From NCBI GenBank assembly GCA_030141605.1, contig JAQGDQ010000306.1:37501-101500 (forward strand): DNA of 64,000 bases, in the 5' to 3' direction. This DNA comes from Tubiluchus corallicola. Its lineage: Eukaryota; Priapulida; Priapulimorpha; Priapulimorphida; Tubiluchidae. The number at the start of each line of letters is the position of its first letter. The first letter of the stretch is position 1. Shown here piece by piece: positions 26,447-38,014 of this stretch. The translations under genes were made by a program, and so were the position numbers. Below the pieces are notes generated by a model. It was not told the DNA's origin and made no database searches. It worked only from the letters and a program-made list of their open reading frames with translations.

Positions 26447-26680
26447 GCTACATTAGACCCATCAGTAAGGGAGAATGACTATGTAGCAAAAGAGGATGCT
26501 AAGAAACTATACGACAACAACATCTACCGAAACTTCGCTGCTATATTTGCCGTCCACACATGCGCAAAGTGCTTGCAGAATATAAGAAGCTTTCACCACT
26601 CTCATTAAGGGATGCCTTCATGAGGGAAGCGGAGCAGTTTGTATTACCAAATGATTACATTAAAGCATTTGGGGACATCA
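26447..26680 (+). pseudogene. Annexin-like exon with a 1-nt frameshift
   Basis: The segment is bordered by a good acceptor (CTTTTTAG) and donor (ACATCA|GTAAGT). The first frame reads VAKEDAKKLYDNN...NFAAIFA, and after a one-base shift near 26551 the second reads RPHMRKVLAEYKKLS then LRDAFMREAEQF. Together these follow the order of an annexin repeat (D-A-x-x-L-Y, then I-x-x-x-R-x-x-x-H/M-R-x-V-x-x-E-Y-x-K-L-S). The GTDE calcium-loop motif is absent. No neighbouring annexin exons were found, so a relic or processed fragment is more likely than a working gene. A sequencing error remains possible. Confidence 0.4.
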
Positions 26681-26779
26681 GTAAGTATTTAGGCAAAGCT
26701 TTTTCTTTAACGTACTATATATTAATCATGTTAGTTGAGTCATGTAAGGTAATTTCATGTCTGTGGAGGTAAAAAGATT

Positions 26780-27290
26780 CATTTCTCGTATTGAGTCTGG
26801 CTTGCGACAGCTAAGTAAAAAAATTAGCCCCAATGTCTCTAGCGGAAGTGTGGGCTGACTCTGTGAGAGCCCAAAGTCAAAAACGGTTGCCATTATGGCT
26901 TTTATAAATTTTATTTTCAGTGGTTTAACCTACAGTGCTACGCGATATAACAGTTTCTGTGACTTTCCATGCCTAGGATTTCGTATTTGATGTTTTCTTG
27001 TGATTTTGTTTACTTTTGATTTTCAAATCCAAAATGACTACTGTTGTACACTCTGGATTTTTCTGTAAATGGTTTGGCCGACAAAGTTCACTATATACGG
27101 TAGTTGTTACATTTGGAGTCAAAAAATTCCATATTTGCTCATTTTGCTATCATTTTGATCCAAAATGGTTACCATCGACCACTTTGAATATTATCATTCT
27201 TTTAAGTGGTTTGGCTTTCAGTACTTACTTCACAGTATATGGTTTCTTTAACGTGCTATTATTTTTACTTCAAGGATAAGTTATATAAAG
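26780..27290. repeat. Dispersed repeat family B, copy 2
   Basis: Matches the 4450-4850 block in the same orientation, including GGCTTGCGACA, CCCCAATGTCTCTAGCGGAA, GACTCTGTGAGAGCCCAAAG and ACCTACAGTGCTACGCGA. It continues with two related ATCCAAAATG(A/G)(C/T)TAC...GTA(A)ATGGTTTGG(C) blocks that look like an internal duplication. Class unknown. Confidence 0.65.
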
Positions 27291-27589
27291 CTTAAACATA
27301 ATTATATAAAAAATATAGGTTTACCTCTCGATGGGAAAGGTAATGACGGTCTCTACAAGCCAAATTAAGAAAAGAGTATTCATTTTTCATGACGGAAAGA
27401 AATTATAAGATTTGCTAGGTTATAATGTGTAATAACTTAGCAATGTGTCTTCGCAATTATAAAGGTGCGTTGCTTACCTGGTAACTATATGGCTGTGTAG
27501 TCATTATTAGGTTAGTGGTTCTAAAAGGATTGATGTCTTTGTATGACCTCGTGCAGACTCGTGCATTACACTCTGTGGCGTTGCGAATT

Positions 27590-27765
27590 ATGGACACTGA
27601 AGCTTTAGACACAGACTACTTTGACACAAATATTTTAGACACATTGGTTATTTGGACATAGAACATTTTGGACACATTGGTTATTTGGACGCAAGCCATT
27701 TGGACACATGGGTCATATGGACACATTATATTTAGACACCACGTGTTTTGGACACAAGGTAATCT
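27590..27765. repeat. Degenerate short tandem repeat of TTTGGACACA words
   Basis: At least ten spaced copies of TTTGGACA/TTTAGACA/TATGGACACA, with a local exact duplication of TTTTGGACACATTGGTTATT (27664-27683, and in near-identical form 27632-27657). The spacing is about 14-18 bp and irregular. Short plus-strand open frames here are by-products. Confidence 0.7.
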
Positions 27766-28234
27766 GGTACCATTTCAAGATGCAAATTACACCCGTGATT
27801 TTCTCGATAATCTATGCGTTTACATTAAAAAATGCCTGGTGGACCTTCCTGTGGCACAGCTTTGTGGGCGGTACTGGCCAATTTCGATGAATAATCATTG
27901 TTACCGTTACCTGGGATAGAAATCACAAGTTTGTTCATGTGCAAATATGGTACCTTTTCGGCTCCAGAATGATCGTCCCATATACGTTACCCTTAGCAAT
28001 TGCTTCATTGCTGACCTTTCTAGGAATATCCAGTGCCCTCTAGCCTAAGCTGCCATATACGAATGTTAATTGTTGGTTCCATAAATTGGTTGCCATGGTT
28101 ATTGTTTATCTTAGTAATGACATTCTTAACAGAGTTATGTTGAAACATAGTGTGGGAAACAGCGCTTTTACAATTGACAACAAATTTTAACATACAGGAG
28201 AAGCAGCAATTAACGATGCGACCATTGTTTACCT
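27766..28234. other. Non-coding stretch
   Basis: No gene. Repeated (T/G)TTACCTTAGCAA(C/T) and GTTACC(C/T)TTAGCAA words (27985, 28105, 28236) hint at an old local duplication. Confidence 0.4.
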
Positions 28235-28720
28235 TAGCAACTATATAGTGGCAGTGTGTAGTAAAAACTTATAGAAGGAATAAAAATAAAAATAAACAGT
28301 GCCCCAGTAAACACATTTTAGGCTCTTCTAACTCTAAGATGAAACTGGGAACATCTTATCTAGGATCAAATTTTTTTACTTTTAGCTAGATAATCACAAT
28401 GGTGAACACTATAAGACCACACAAAATTTACATGGCTACGACATTGTATAACCTCATCCTTACTATGCAAAATTTTTCATAGATATAGCTTTTTGAGGGT
28501 ACTGCCGTCAGTACTGTCCATAAAGCTTTGCTGTAGGAAGGTCTACCAAGTACTTTTGAGAAATCAGAGATATGGAGCTTTTCAGAATGCATTGGGAGAA
28601 TGTGCCCCCCGAATGACGCCGGTGACCAAAACATGAGTATCTGCTACATGGTCTAGTTCTATAATGTAGCAATATATTATACACTGGTTTCAGACTTCTA
28701 TACTTTTTGTGCAATGTATA
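28235..28720. repeat. Dispersed repeat family A, copy 3
   Basis: Same order of blocks as at 2500-2990: TAAAAACTTATAGAAGGA, AAAATAAACAGTGCCCCAGT, AACACATTTTAGGCT, ATCACAATGGTGAACA, then TTACATGGCTACGACATTGT and CCTCATCCTTACTATGCAAA. No coding capacity. Confidence 0.7.
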
Positions 28721-29169
28721 TGCACTGCAAAAGGATGACAGAAACCATTAAGTAGAATCAAACACGGGTAGGCCTATGTTTATTAAAGGTTTGATAGTTA
28801 CTAAACCCTCTTAATTATTATGCAGAAAGTTTAGCCTGACCCATTTAAGTTAAAATTTAATATTAGTGCTTATGCATACGAGTCGTTTAGACTGATCATA
28901 CATAAGTCGTCATTCTTTTGTCCTTTAAATTCTACTGTCTCATTATAAATTAACGGAAATTATAAACCACTTATGTACACTGTAAATATTGAAATCACAG
29001 GCCATTGTGGTTATTTATTCACAGTATAAAGTACAATGTAAATAATGTACGTTTTTTTCTGTATATACGAATAAAATGACAATGGTGATGACGACGACGA
29101 CGATAATAAATAGATATAACTTGCGCACAGTAACGAGGCACTTCACCAGGTAGCTAATGAATTCCTCTT
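28721..29169. other. Non-coding stretch
   Basis: AT-rich with a very short GACGACGACGA tract near 29090. No gene recognised. Confidence 0.4.
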
Positions 29170-29375
29170 ATGATACATATAAAGCAAAATACAGCACCGT
29201 CATGTCATGTCGCTTAAAAGTAGGGCATGTCAAGTATTAAAGCAAGTATTAAAAGCTCGCTTGGCATTTTGATGTGTTTTCGCACCATTTATCCTTAAGC
29301 CGAAAGATGAACACATACGAGAAAAAGTCGTGCCGCATTACACAAAGTAGAGTTACTCATTATTAAGATATATAG
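29170..29375. repeat. Dispersed repeat family C, copy 2
   Basis: Direct-orientation relative of 16405-16620. See the shared blocks listed there. It ends immediately before the SINE at 29385, so one may have inserted into the other. Confidence 0.7.
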
Positions 29376-29384
29376 CAAACAAAT

Positions 29385-29575
29385 GGACCAGACGGTTTAG
29401 CCTAGTGGTAACGGGTACGCTTTCCGTCTGAAAGGCCGTGATTTCGACGCGTACAGCGGCCAGGGCATGCCAAAGACCTTAAAAATGCTAACCGCTGTTG
29501 CCCTGATTGGCGCGTGGTATTTAGAGTAAAAGTGAGGTAATAATAGTTTGTTATGTGTGGTTGGCGACAATATAA
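29385..29575 (+). mobile_element. tRNA-derived SINE
   Basis: An RNA polymerase III type 2 promoter is visible. The A box TAGCCTAGTGG is at 29398-29408 and a B box GATTTCGACGC is at 29440-29450, the latter inside a CGTG/CGCG T-arm-like stem. The spacing of about 31 nt between boxes fits a tRNA head. No closed acceptor stem or proper anticodon arm forms, and about 120 nt of non-tRNA sequence (around GTTGCCCTGATTGGCGCGTG) follows, so this is a SINE and not a tRNA gene. The 3' end is not exactly defined. Confidence 0.65.
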
Positions 29576-29635
29576 TCAGGGTTAATAGCTACTTGAGCAA
29601 ATGTTAATTGTTCACCCAAAAGCCGAATTATATAT

Positions 29636-29794
<159 letters not shown>

Positions 29795-31984
29795 AAACAC
29801 GATCCTTACAATACAGGCTCCAGAAAAGTAAATTAATAAAATTCTCTTAGTGCCTTGTTTATAAAACCACAATCAACGGAGCTGCTACAGACAGCAAACA
29901 AATGATTTATTCAGGTGGGCGTTCTTGAGAATGCGATTATAAATAAATAGCAAGTTACAATGTGAGTCATGAAAGCAATCATTCTTGGGAATTCCAAGGC
30001 AAAATGAGCCGTATAATCAATGCGCACAGCACTTAGTACAGCATACTTGTCGATGTTTTCTTTGCTTTAATAAGCAAATGCACCCAAACACATATTTTAG
30101 TCATTACTGTATTCTTTGTAATAACTAAAAGAATCAGTGTATCGTGCCGAACAATTTCATTTATTAATTTTGTGTATATGTGTGGTCTAACGCATAGACT
30201 CTTAACTTGACATGCAAATCCCAAGGGTTTCGAGTTTATAATACACTGTTGGTGTACCATGTATAACTGAAAGAAATATTTTACCTGCTTTATTATGAGA
30301 CAGCACTGAGATTAAGATTTGTTTCTATGTTGAGTCATAATTAGCTGCAGCATTTATTCGATCGCTTCTTTTCTAAGAGGAAGCATCTGTTTTATTACTT
30401 TTTAACTCGTATGCATCACAGTACCTTAATCGGTGATATAAAATCTAACACAGAGTCAAGCAAGCTCATCGTTGCGGTCGAGTAGGAAACACTGAAGTCA
30501 AAAGTAAACAATTCGAATTGATAATGAATACGTGTATTGACTTCGAATTACCATCTATAATTATTAAATTTGATTTACTGTGTATATCGGATTTCACATT
30601 CAATGTCGGATGGATACTGAATTACTCAGTAATTAACTTAATTATTACTGTATCGAATAAGTTACATTAAAACTATAATTTCGATGGTTTTTAATTGCTC
30701 AGTTTTAAGCGTTTCATGTGATTACATTTATAACTGCTTTTGTAAGTGTGTGCGAGTGTGTATGTGGATTCGTTATTAAGAACTAAATACTGAAACATAC
30801 AATAATCAGATTTACTTTCGCGCTCTCCAATTCCTTTTCACCCTATTGCTCTCTCTCCTCTTCCTCCCTATATATAATTACCTTCATCGCCGCTAATCAC
30901 TCTGCCAGGTACACTCTCTGCAGCTTAATAAAAGGTGCAGGAAACGTATAAGTGAATGCAGGTGTGCTAGTACTCAAACTTTATTGATCCTGAAGAATAC
31001 GAGGAAATTAAGTATGACTATGACATACGATCATATCTTAATTAAGGATCAGAGGAGTTGTTTTTCCATTTCATTTATAGCTTAATGATCTCCTTTGCTC
31101 AACATATGTTTCTTGCAAGAAAATTTTAAACAACCAGAAAGAACTGGCTATAGTATTTTAATAATAATCCTCCATGCAGCTGTTATAATTCAAGAGTGTC
31201 TAACGCCAACTTGATGATAACTACACTCCAACAGTAAGCCTAGTGTTCCTTGGCAATAATTATTTGCTGCAGTCCATGACCCACTGTCCACTGTACATAA
31301 ATTTCAGGTACTCCCAGTTTCATCGGCTCTAAATAAAATCTTAAATTTTACCACAATAACATTTGTTATGATAAAGATAGGTGCGTTGCTACCAAGCGCT
31401 ACACAGTAAGGTGCTTATAACCTTTCTAGCTATATGGTGAATATTGTTAATAAGTACTATAGTAATAACTAGCAGATTAAATTATTTGCAAGCCACAGTG
31501 ACATCAGATTGTAATTAATCTTATCATGTATCCAACCCTTTAAGCTCTTAGCGCCCATTAGTATCTTAGGGAACATACATATGGTGTACTTAAACAGAGC
31601 TTTAGAATTCAAGAAACGGTACTGGTTGCTTTGTGTGTAACACAGTTTTTTAAGCTGAAAGCCAGTAAATAGTAAAGATGCTGTATTTATTCTTTATTTA
31701 TTCACCTGCATCATATGACAAATGTTTTACGTCAACCTGGCGAACAAACAAAAAGAACCAAATAAACGGGTCAATTATAAAGCACTTCGAGAACGGCTAG
31801 AACGTTTTTTGGACTGAGGAAATTTTTGAATAAAAATTATGTTGTAAAGTTTGTAAAAAATCGAATTTACGTTATACTCATATGTCCCTATCTGCATCGC
31901 ATGTGCACATCTCTGAACAGTTAAGGTTTTATGATCTATGTGAGCAGAGAGACTGACAGATGGTCTTCCTGTACCTACGTTTGA
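29795..31984. other. Long non-coding stretch
   Basis: No gene recognised on either strand. I looked on the minus strand for later exons of the globin at 34694-34860 and found none I could support. Confidence 0.4.
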
Positions 31985-32290
31985 TAAGATGTGTGATTGC
32001 TAGTGGAGCAGGAAAGTCTTTTATTGGGATTGCCATCCAGTCGTCTATCTGCTTCTAAGTTATTATCGTATTCTATAGGTAGCGGTATCTGCGATTCAGG
32101 GAACATCATCTTGAAATCGCACCATGGCTTGGTAATGAGCCCTTGCAATTGCCCCCTTTGATGCTCCTCGCGTAGGTGACAGGCTGTGAGCCTTAAATAT
32201 AGTTTTTGTGAGAAAAGTTTCCATGTCAGATCCCCAACATGAGTTTTTGCTTGAGCCAGGCTCTTACAGTTGACATACAAATGCTTCAAT
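31985..32290 (-). pseudogene. Fragment of an unnamed protein family (ARAHYQAM type), reverse copy
   Basis: In one minus-strand frame the words ARAHYQAMVRFQDDVP and TYRI appear, with other parts in a shifted frame at 31975-32289. The same words occur on the plus strand at 32629-32715. A 32-nt stretch at 32120-32151 is the exact reverse complement of 32624-32655. I know this motif from uncharacterised metazoan proteins that are often multi-copy and look mobile-element-linked, but I cannot name a function. The copy is frame-broken. Confidence 0.45.
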
Positions 32291-32880
32291 GTCTTCTTCT
32301 GTGCCAGACGCTACCCCTGCGAAGGAACCGAGAGCAGTAAGTGCAGATACAATCCCGGAAGAACACTTTTAGTGCCTGCCAACACATTCAATCCCCTGAC
32401 ACTGATGCACTCATAGCTCATCAGAAGGTACCACCAGCTTTGCAAAGATACATATTTCACCGGTAGTTTATGCCCTTGATCCTACAAAAGCTGCAACCTT
32501 GCCAAGATTTTATTCACTCAGTGGAGCAGGTTAAGCGTGCTGATTTGCTAGGAAGAACAAAGTTGAGATGGAAACAGTTACAAGGTCAGGACTTGTCAGC
32601 TACAGGAGGAGCTTTAAAAGAAACAATTGCAAGGGCTCATTACCAAGCCATGGTGTGGTTTCACGTTGATGTTTCTAAACCACAGATACCAACAGTGACC
32701 AGCTATAGGATATTGAAGAAAATTAGAAGCAAGTAACTAGTGACCTTTCCAACAATTGACCTTACTGTTCCGCTGGCAGTCACAGACCCTTATTGAATGT
32801 GAGTGCAGGAAGACAAACTGTCAGTCCCACTGAGGTCACAAAATCTTAAATGTTCCGAAATGTGCACATGTAATACAGAT
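32291..32880 (+). pseudogene. Fragment of an unnamed protein family with Cys-rich end, forward copy
   Basis: The frame 32470-32736 includes FIHSVEQVKRADLL, GALKETIARAHYQAMVWF and DVSKPQIPTVTSY. In a shifted frame just downstream (about 32785) IECECRKTNCQS gives a C-x-C-x4-C pattern. A Cys-rich CxC segment after an HYQAM-type segment is the arrangement I associate with this uncharacterised family. Stops and shifts indicate a relic. The inverted partner is at 31985-32290. Confidence 0.45.
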
Positions 32881-33645
32881 AAAGACATATGCAGTAGTAT
32901 GAGTATATGAGTAACGAGGTCCAAGTGATCGATGAGGAGAAAGATGTTCATACCAAGCATTGTAAGATTATAAATGCAGAATTTTCACTTTATATGCAGT
33001 GTATCATTAAAAAAATGTGTTTGCAGATCACTTGTTTATGCGTGTATATTATTACTGTGCTGGAGCTGGTTGTTTAAGACACTGAACAAGATAAAAATGA
33101 TGCCCTTGTTTTAAATTTTTGTTTGATGATCTCAGAACTATGACTTATTAATTATTAACCCCAAAAATAAATACTTGCAAAATTAGATACAAATTTTTAA
33201 CTTAATTTTGTATAGCTAGGATACTTTTTCGTAATAAAGCTTCATTCCTGCTTGTTGCATTGATTAACTTGCAACATTTGACGCCATATTGAATCATGTC
33301 GCCGTTTTGAATTTTCGCATTGAATTCCCATTAAACTGTGTTTTTGTGAAACTAATTGCTAATACATGTATTGATCGAAATTACATCTATTTTTCATATT
33401 AAAACGTAGTTTTTGCTTATCGTGATGATCTATTTGAAACGAAAGCCGCCATCTTGGATTTTGGCTTCCATTTTGAAATTCCATGCTTGCAATAACGCCT
33501 TTCTCAAACTCAGATGTGTTCGACTATCATTAATTAAGTATGCCAAACTGCTTATTTGTATTACTTTTTGAGGTTAATGTTAATACTTTCCTATTCACCA
33601 CTGATATGTATTTTACGCTAAAACGACTATTGAACTTGACCACGG
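32881..33645. other. Non-coding stretch
   Basis: No gene. The part 33270-33490 contains repeated GCCAT(A/C)TT(G)GA and CCATTTTGAAATT words of the kind found in small DNA transposons, without clear ends. Confidence 0.4.
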
Positions 33646-33660
33646 GTGCGTGTGTCTGTG

Positions 33661-33741
<81 letters not shown>

Positions 33742-33812
33742 AAGTGTGTGCATGCGTGCGCGCGTGTGTGTGTGTGGATGGGGGGGTGCGTGTGTGTGTG
33801 TGTGTGAGACAT
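33646..33812. repeat. (GT)n/(GC)n microsatellite
   Basis: GT dinucleotides with GTGC interruptions over about 165 bp. Cys/Val and His/Thr frames are artefacts. Confidence 0.95.
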
Positions 33813-34693
33813 CATCTATAAATTTTAAGTAAATTAGGCGAAACCGAAGTTTCGATTGACTGCTTGATATATAGAGCTATTATTACATCACTTGTAACGT
33901 ATTGACAAAAACGTCTTCTGTCGCAATGTCATTTATAAAAGTGACATGTAACAAATGAGGTTTCTATGTGTCACGATGATAAGCAGTTCTGCTAAAGTTC
34001 CAAGAGAGAATGCGGAATAGTTTGTCATGTTAATTTTGTCTATACAGTCCCAAAAAGGTATATATAACTGACTTATCAGTATAGCAACTTCAGAAGTCTT
34101 CAACAGTGGTGTACTGTAGAGCTCTGTTACTAGACTACACTATAGAAGCAAGTACTACATTCAAAATGACATAACACAGTATAGAACTACAATATGTAAT
34201 GCCACTAACCCACTCAATGCACAGGTTTATCAGTAATATGAGAATCGTTTTATCTACTTTATAAAAATTATATCATTACAGGCTTTCCTTTTCCATGTTA
34301 CATTATTACTTATAAGTTGGTGTAAAGATATAACATCATGCATAACTTTCTAGATTAAAATTTCAACAAAGATGAATAAAGAGTAATTTACCGAGTAAAT
34401 TTGGAATTGTTTTTAGTGTAATTAATTTTGTACCAGTGCCCCTTATTTATCGTCGTTGCGATTCGGTTGTCGCCGTATAATATGACACATAACACCAGAG
34501 AGTAATTATAAATTTAATTACGTTAATTTAATAACCTTAGCTTTCTAGTTGAGAAATAAGGCAATGAGTTAATATAATATAGGTATATCGAAATAGGTAT
34601 ATATAATATAGGTAGTTGTTATACTCAGCTAAGAATTAAACAGCGAAATCCCTTAGCACATAGCAAACAAAAGATATTTGAGCAAAAATTAAC
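33813..34693. other. Presumed first intron of the globin gene
   Basis: Non-coding and AT-rich. It follows the globin exon on the minus strand, so it is probably intron sequence. No further globin exon was seen here. Confidence 0.4.
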
Positions 34694-34860
34694 CTTATGA
34701 GCATCTCCACCCCAGTTTCCGACATCTTTCTAGCGATAACCTTCCAGTAGTTCTTCAGTTTGAAGGCTTCCCTTGGATTAAACGGCAGTCGCGGGTCAAG
34801 CGCTTCCGGTGGCGGCGGAGAAGGAGGTTTCGCTTGAGCAGCCGAGGCGGAACTACCCAT
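34694..34860 (-). CDS. Neuroglobin/globin-X-like protein, first coding exon (partial)
   Basis: The exon encodes 55 residues starting MGSSASAAQ, then a Pro-rich linker, then FNPREAFKLKNYWKVIARKM and SETGVEMLI, which is the A-B helix region of neuroglobin-type globins (x-x-x-W-K-x-x-x-x-x-M-x-E-T-G-V-E-M). It ends ATA AG|GTTAAT, a phase-2 donor within the Arg codon before LF, the conserved globin B12.2 intron position. An upstream in-frame Met at 34918-34920 would add 20 residues. I prefer the internal Met because Met-Gly-x-x-x-Ser is an N-myristoylation signal, known for globin X. Such globins bind haem and are linked to O2/NO chemistry or redox signalling. The distal and proximal His would be encoded by exons I did not find. 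The exon is head-to-head with PARP4, 1.57 kb away. Confidence 0.72.
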
Positions 34861-36427
34861 AATCCTAAACCATTTTGTCCTAATTCCAGGTTGTTTAGGG
34901 CTTCTCCTTCCACTACACATAAATTATTAAAAGCAGTCGAAGCGTAATGTTTCTCTGCACAAAACTTTTTTTTAGTCTGCGTGTAATTTTACTGTGAATA
35001 CATATACTACGTTAAATTTTATATCGCAAAAGCAGAGTGACGAGATTTTATTGTTGTTTCACGACAGAAACACCTGCAGCATACGTAGAAAGTAACATCA
35101 GCAGTATTGACTAGTAGCCATGCGCTCATCACAGCTTGTTGCACACACATTGATTCCTGCGCAAAGTGGCATTAATTTTTTTAATATATTAATTCTACAG
35201 AGATATGTCTCCTTTTATGTAATGCTAACTGGCAAGACTCTAAACTCTGAATGCCTGTGCAACAAAACATTAGACGACAGCAATATATGTAGCAATTCAT
35301 TAAGAGATAATTACAAAATATAATATCTGTTCACTCGTGAGCAAAATGTTTTTTTTGTCTTGATGCGTTCCAGATGGTGTTTTATATTTTATACTTTCGC
35401 TTCTACAAAATACATTGGTTCAGCACACCAACGGGGAGACATGATGGCAAACAGCACCATTCATAGCTCACCAAATCCGTAACTGCAACGGTCTGTAGAA
35501 ACAGATGAGCAGAAGGGACTGATTATATGATGACTCTACAACGTGACGTAACATGACATAGCATAATTATGAAATGAAACGCAATGTAACCTAATGTAGC
35601 ATAGCATGACAGTTTCTTCATGTAGCTGCTGACTCAACACGTTTAAATAAGTACGTACATTTCATCAGTGAGTGGCTTAAAGAAAACTGCCAAAACGTTC
35701 GAAATCTAGTTCGAAATTTTGCTGATTGAAAAGTTCAGACATTTCAGTGTTGCAGAGAATAGAGAATCAAGCAGGCATAGATTGAGATGTTTACAGACTG
35801 TGTTTCGTTTTGGTGTTCAGTAAAAGGCTCGTCTCTCAGGCCATGTGAGCTGTTCAATTCGATTCTCTGCGTCTTTTCGAAGTGCAGTTGTTGGTGGACA
35901 AGGAAAATGATCCACCTAGTCGAGAGCGTATCAGAGATGTTAACTGCATTCTATGTGAGTCAGTTTTTGAGCCGACTACACAAGATATTTGTTTTCCATT
36001 CGTTGTTAGTCGTAAACGTTGCAGAGACTATTGATAGATTTTTACCTCTATGTAAAGATAGGTGTTTCTCGTGCTTTAATTGTAATTTCTGTTCAATTGG
36101 CAATGCATCATTGTATAAATAAACTGAATTGGATTGAATTGACTTGGTACGACCATAGATATTTATATTACTACGTAATCCTGTCATGAGCAAAGGTCTG
36201 TATCAGCAGCATATGATCAGCGTCAGTGAAGCACGCGACAAAATCACTAGTGTTGTGTAGCGTTCACCAGTATCGTGATAATGCCCAACTATTTTAATGT
36301 TTCTTAGTGTTGGGAATTTAACGATGTGTTCATCTTAAAATCTGTGTGTCCTAAAAGCAGCTACCAGCATGCCAGATAAAAAGTTTTAATAATTTAATAT
36401 TGTTCCTGTAAATCTAATTAATTATCG
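34861..36427. promoter_or_regulatory. Divergent intergenic region between globin and PARP4
   Basis: The two genes are transcribed away from each other from this 1.57-kb region, so it should hold both promoters and 5' untranslated sequence. I see no convincing TATA box or initiator. Part of it (35787-36140) looks like retroelement tail. The segment around 36145-36170 (ATAGATATTTATATTACTAC) reappears in inverted form at about 40300-40325 in PARP4 intron 4. Confidence 0.4.
35787..36140 (+). repeat. Possible retroelement 3' tail
   Basis: An open frame without recognisable domains ends just before TATAAATAAACTGAATTGGA followed by TTGAATTGAC. Short tandem (AATTGGATTG)-like endings after AATAAA are common at the 3' ends of some non-LTR elements. 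This is the only evidence, so the call is weak. Confidence 0.3.
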
Positions 36428-38014
36428 ATGGGTTTACTTAGCGGTTTGGAAATTGCTGTTGATTTTGATCCTGCCACTAAGTATAAAGAAAAGCAAAAGC
36501 TGCGAAAGTTAATTACAGAAAATGGAGGGACAATTTCTTACATTGTCACTCGCAAGGTAAGCCTCAAGGTATTGAGTTCATGGTACTGTCGTAGATGTTC
36601 TAACTCTTTGCAGCTCTCTTTTAGTAATGTATGTAAAACGTAAATACATTCAGTTCTGCAAAAACTCAATCTGACAATTAAAATTTAATACTGCTAATCT
36701 TAAATGTGCAAACAGATAAATAATCACCACATTTTGACAGTACAATACGATACGATACCAGCCATAAACACGATATTTGCAGGAAGTTTGATTTACAGAA
36801 AATTATTAATCATGTGTGTACATTTTGCTTGCAAACACAAAAATTGACTTTTTGTAACGTTTGTGAGTATTTCCTTTTGAATTTTTGACATCAATTCAAG
36901 TAATGTAAAAAAGATGCTTGTAGTACAATTCAGTTAATAAATCCATTTTGGTGTAAGGCTAAATTAATTGATAAGGCAGCTGGATTTATAAGACCGAAGA
37001 AGTCTATTAGTAAGATATACACTGCAATACCAATACTCTCCCCACACGGTATTAGCATATAGATATAGACATAGACATTTTATTTATCTCCTCATTTACA
37101 CCGGAATACAAATAGACTATTTGGGGTGTGCAGAAGAAAGGGTAGCGAAAGACCAGTTGGTCATCAAGTCAGCTACCAATGAAACTAATTGTTAAATAAT
37201 CTAATTTCAGTATTATACTTGGGCTAAACTTACTTTAATAAATACTGCTTTACAAAAATGGTAATTTTTTGGCTGATTAGTGTTATATTACAGGCTAATC
37301 TGTTAGAACTCAGTAGTTTTGTCCGCTTCACTTTTTGGTGTGCTGTCAACAACGCATTTCGTTGTTCTCTTATTTACCAGAGTTTATCAGTGCCTTCATC
37401 AATATGTTATATGTCTTCTTCCGTATTTTAAGAATTAGCTAAGATCGACTATATGACATAGGTGCTCTCGTTGCCGCATGTTGTGTGGCACAAGTCAACT
37501 TACTTGCATTTGGCTCCAAATTGTCAAAAATACTTGCCTCTTTACTGATTTGCTCATTGTTGCTTTGAGTTTAACAAAACAACGTTCAAGTTACTACAAA
37601 AGCAAGGCATTTATAAAACAGTAAAAATCTGTTGTTTTATCTATAATTATAATAAATGTTAATCCGCACACCTCTTTATATCAAAACAGATGTTTGATGG
37701 CAGCAGTGTTCTTGGTTTATTTGTAATCATTAATCTTTATTAAATGTTAATTTTTGCAGAATCAATATAACCAGTGATTCAGTATTATAAGACTAATTGA
37801 TCTTTTTTTTTGTAGAGCAAATTTGTTATTATCAACAATGAAGAGAAATACCAGACATCGTATAAATGCAAAGCAGCAAAGAAGTACAATATACCAGTTG
37901 TCTCTCCTGATTTTATAAGTTCTTCTCTTGCTGAGGGTCGACTGTTGGATGAACAAGGCTTTGTAATTGATGCAAAATTAGCAGCCAAGGAATTTAAAAA
38001 GGGAAAGATCATTG
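36428..38014 (+). CDS. PARP4: PARP4 exons 1-2: BRCT domain
   Basis: Exon 1 (36428-36556, 43 codons, ends phase 0) starts MGLLSGLEIAVDFDP and contains KLITENGGTISYIV, the G-G turn of a BRCT domain. Exon 2 (37816-38014, ends phase 1) gives KFVIINNEEKYQTSYKCKAA, then IPVVSPDFISSSLAEGRLL, where the usual BRCT W of V-x-x-x-W is replaced by F as in a diverged BRCT. The ATG at 36428 was chosen because the N-terminus begins directly with the BRCT, as in vertebrate PARP4. The -3 position is T, a weak start context, but G follows the ATG. BRCT domains bind phosphopeptides or other BRCTs. The partner here is unknown. Confidence 0.88.

Noticed and set aside
29391-29460. Functional tRNA gene
   Set aside because: A and B boxes are present, but no closed acceptor stem or regular anticodon arm forms and the sequence continues as a repeat body. 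Called a SINE instead.
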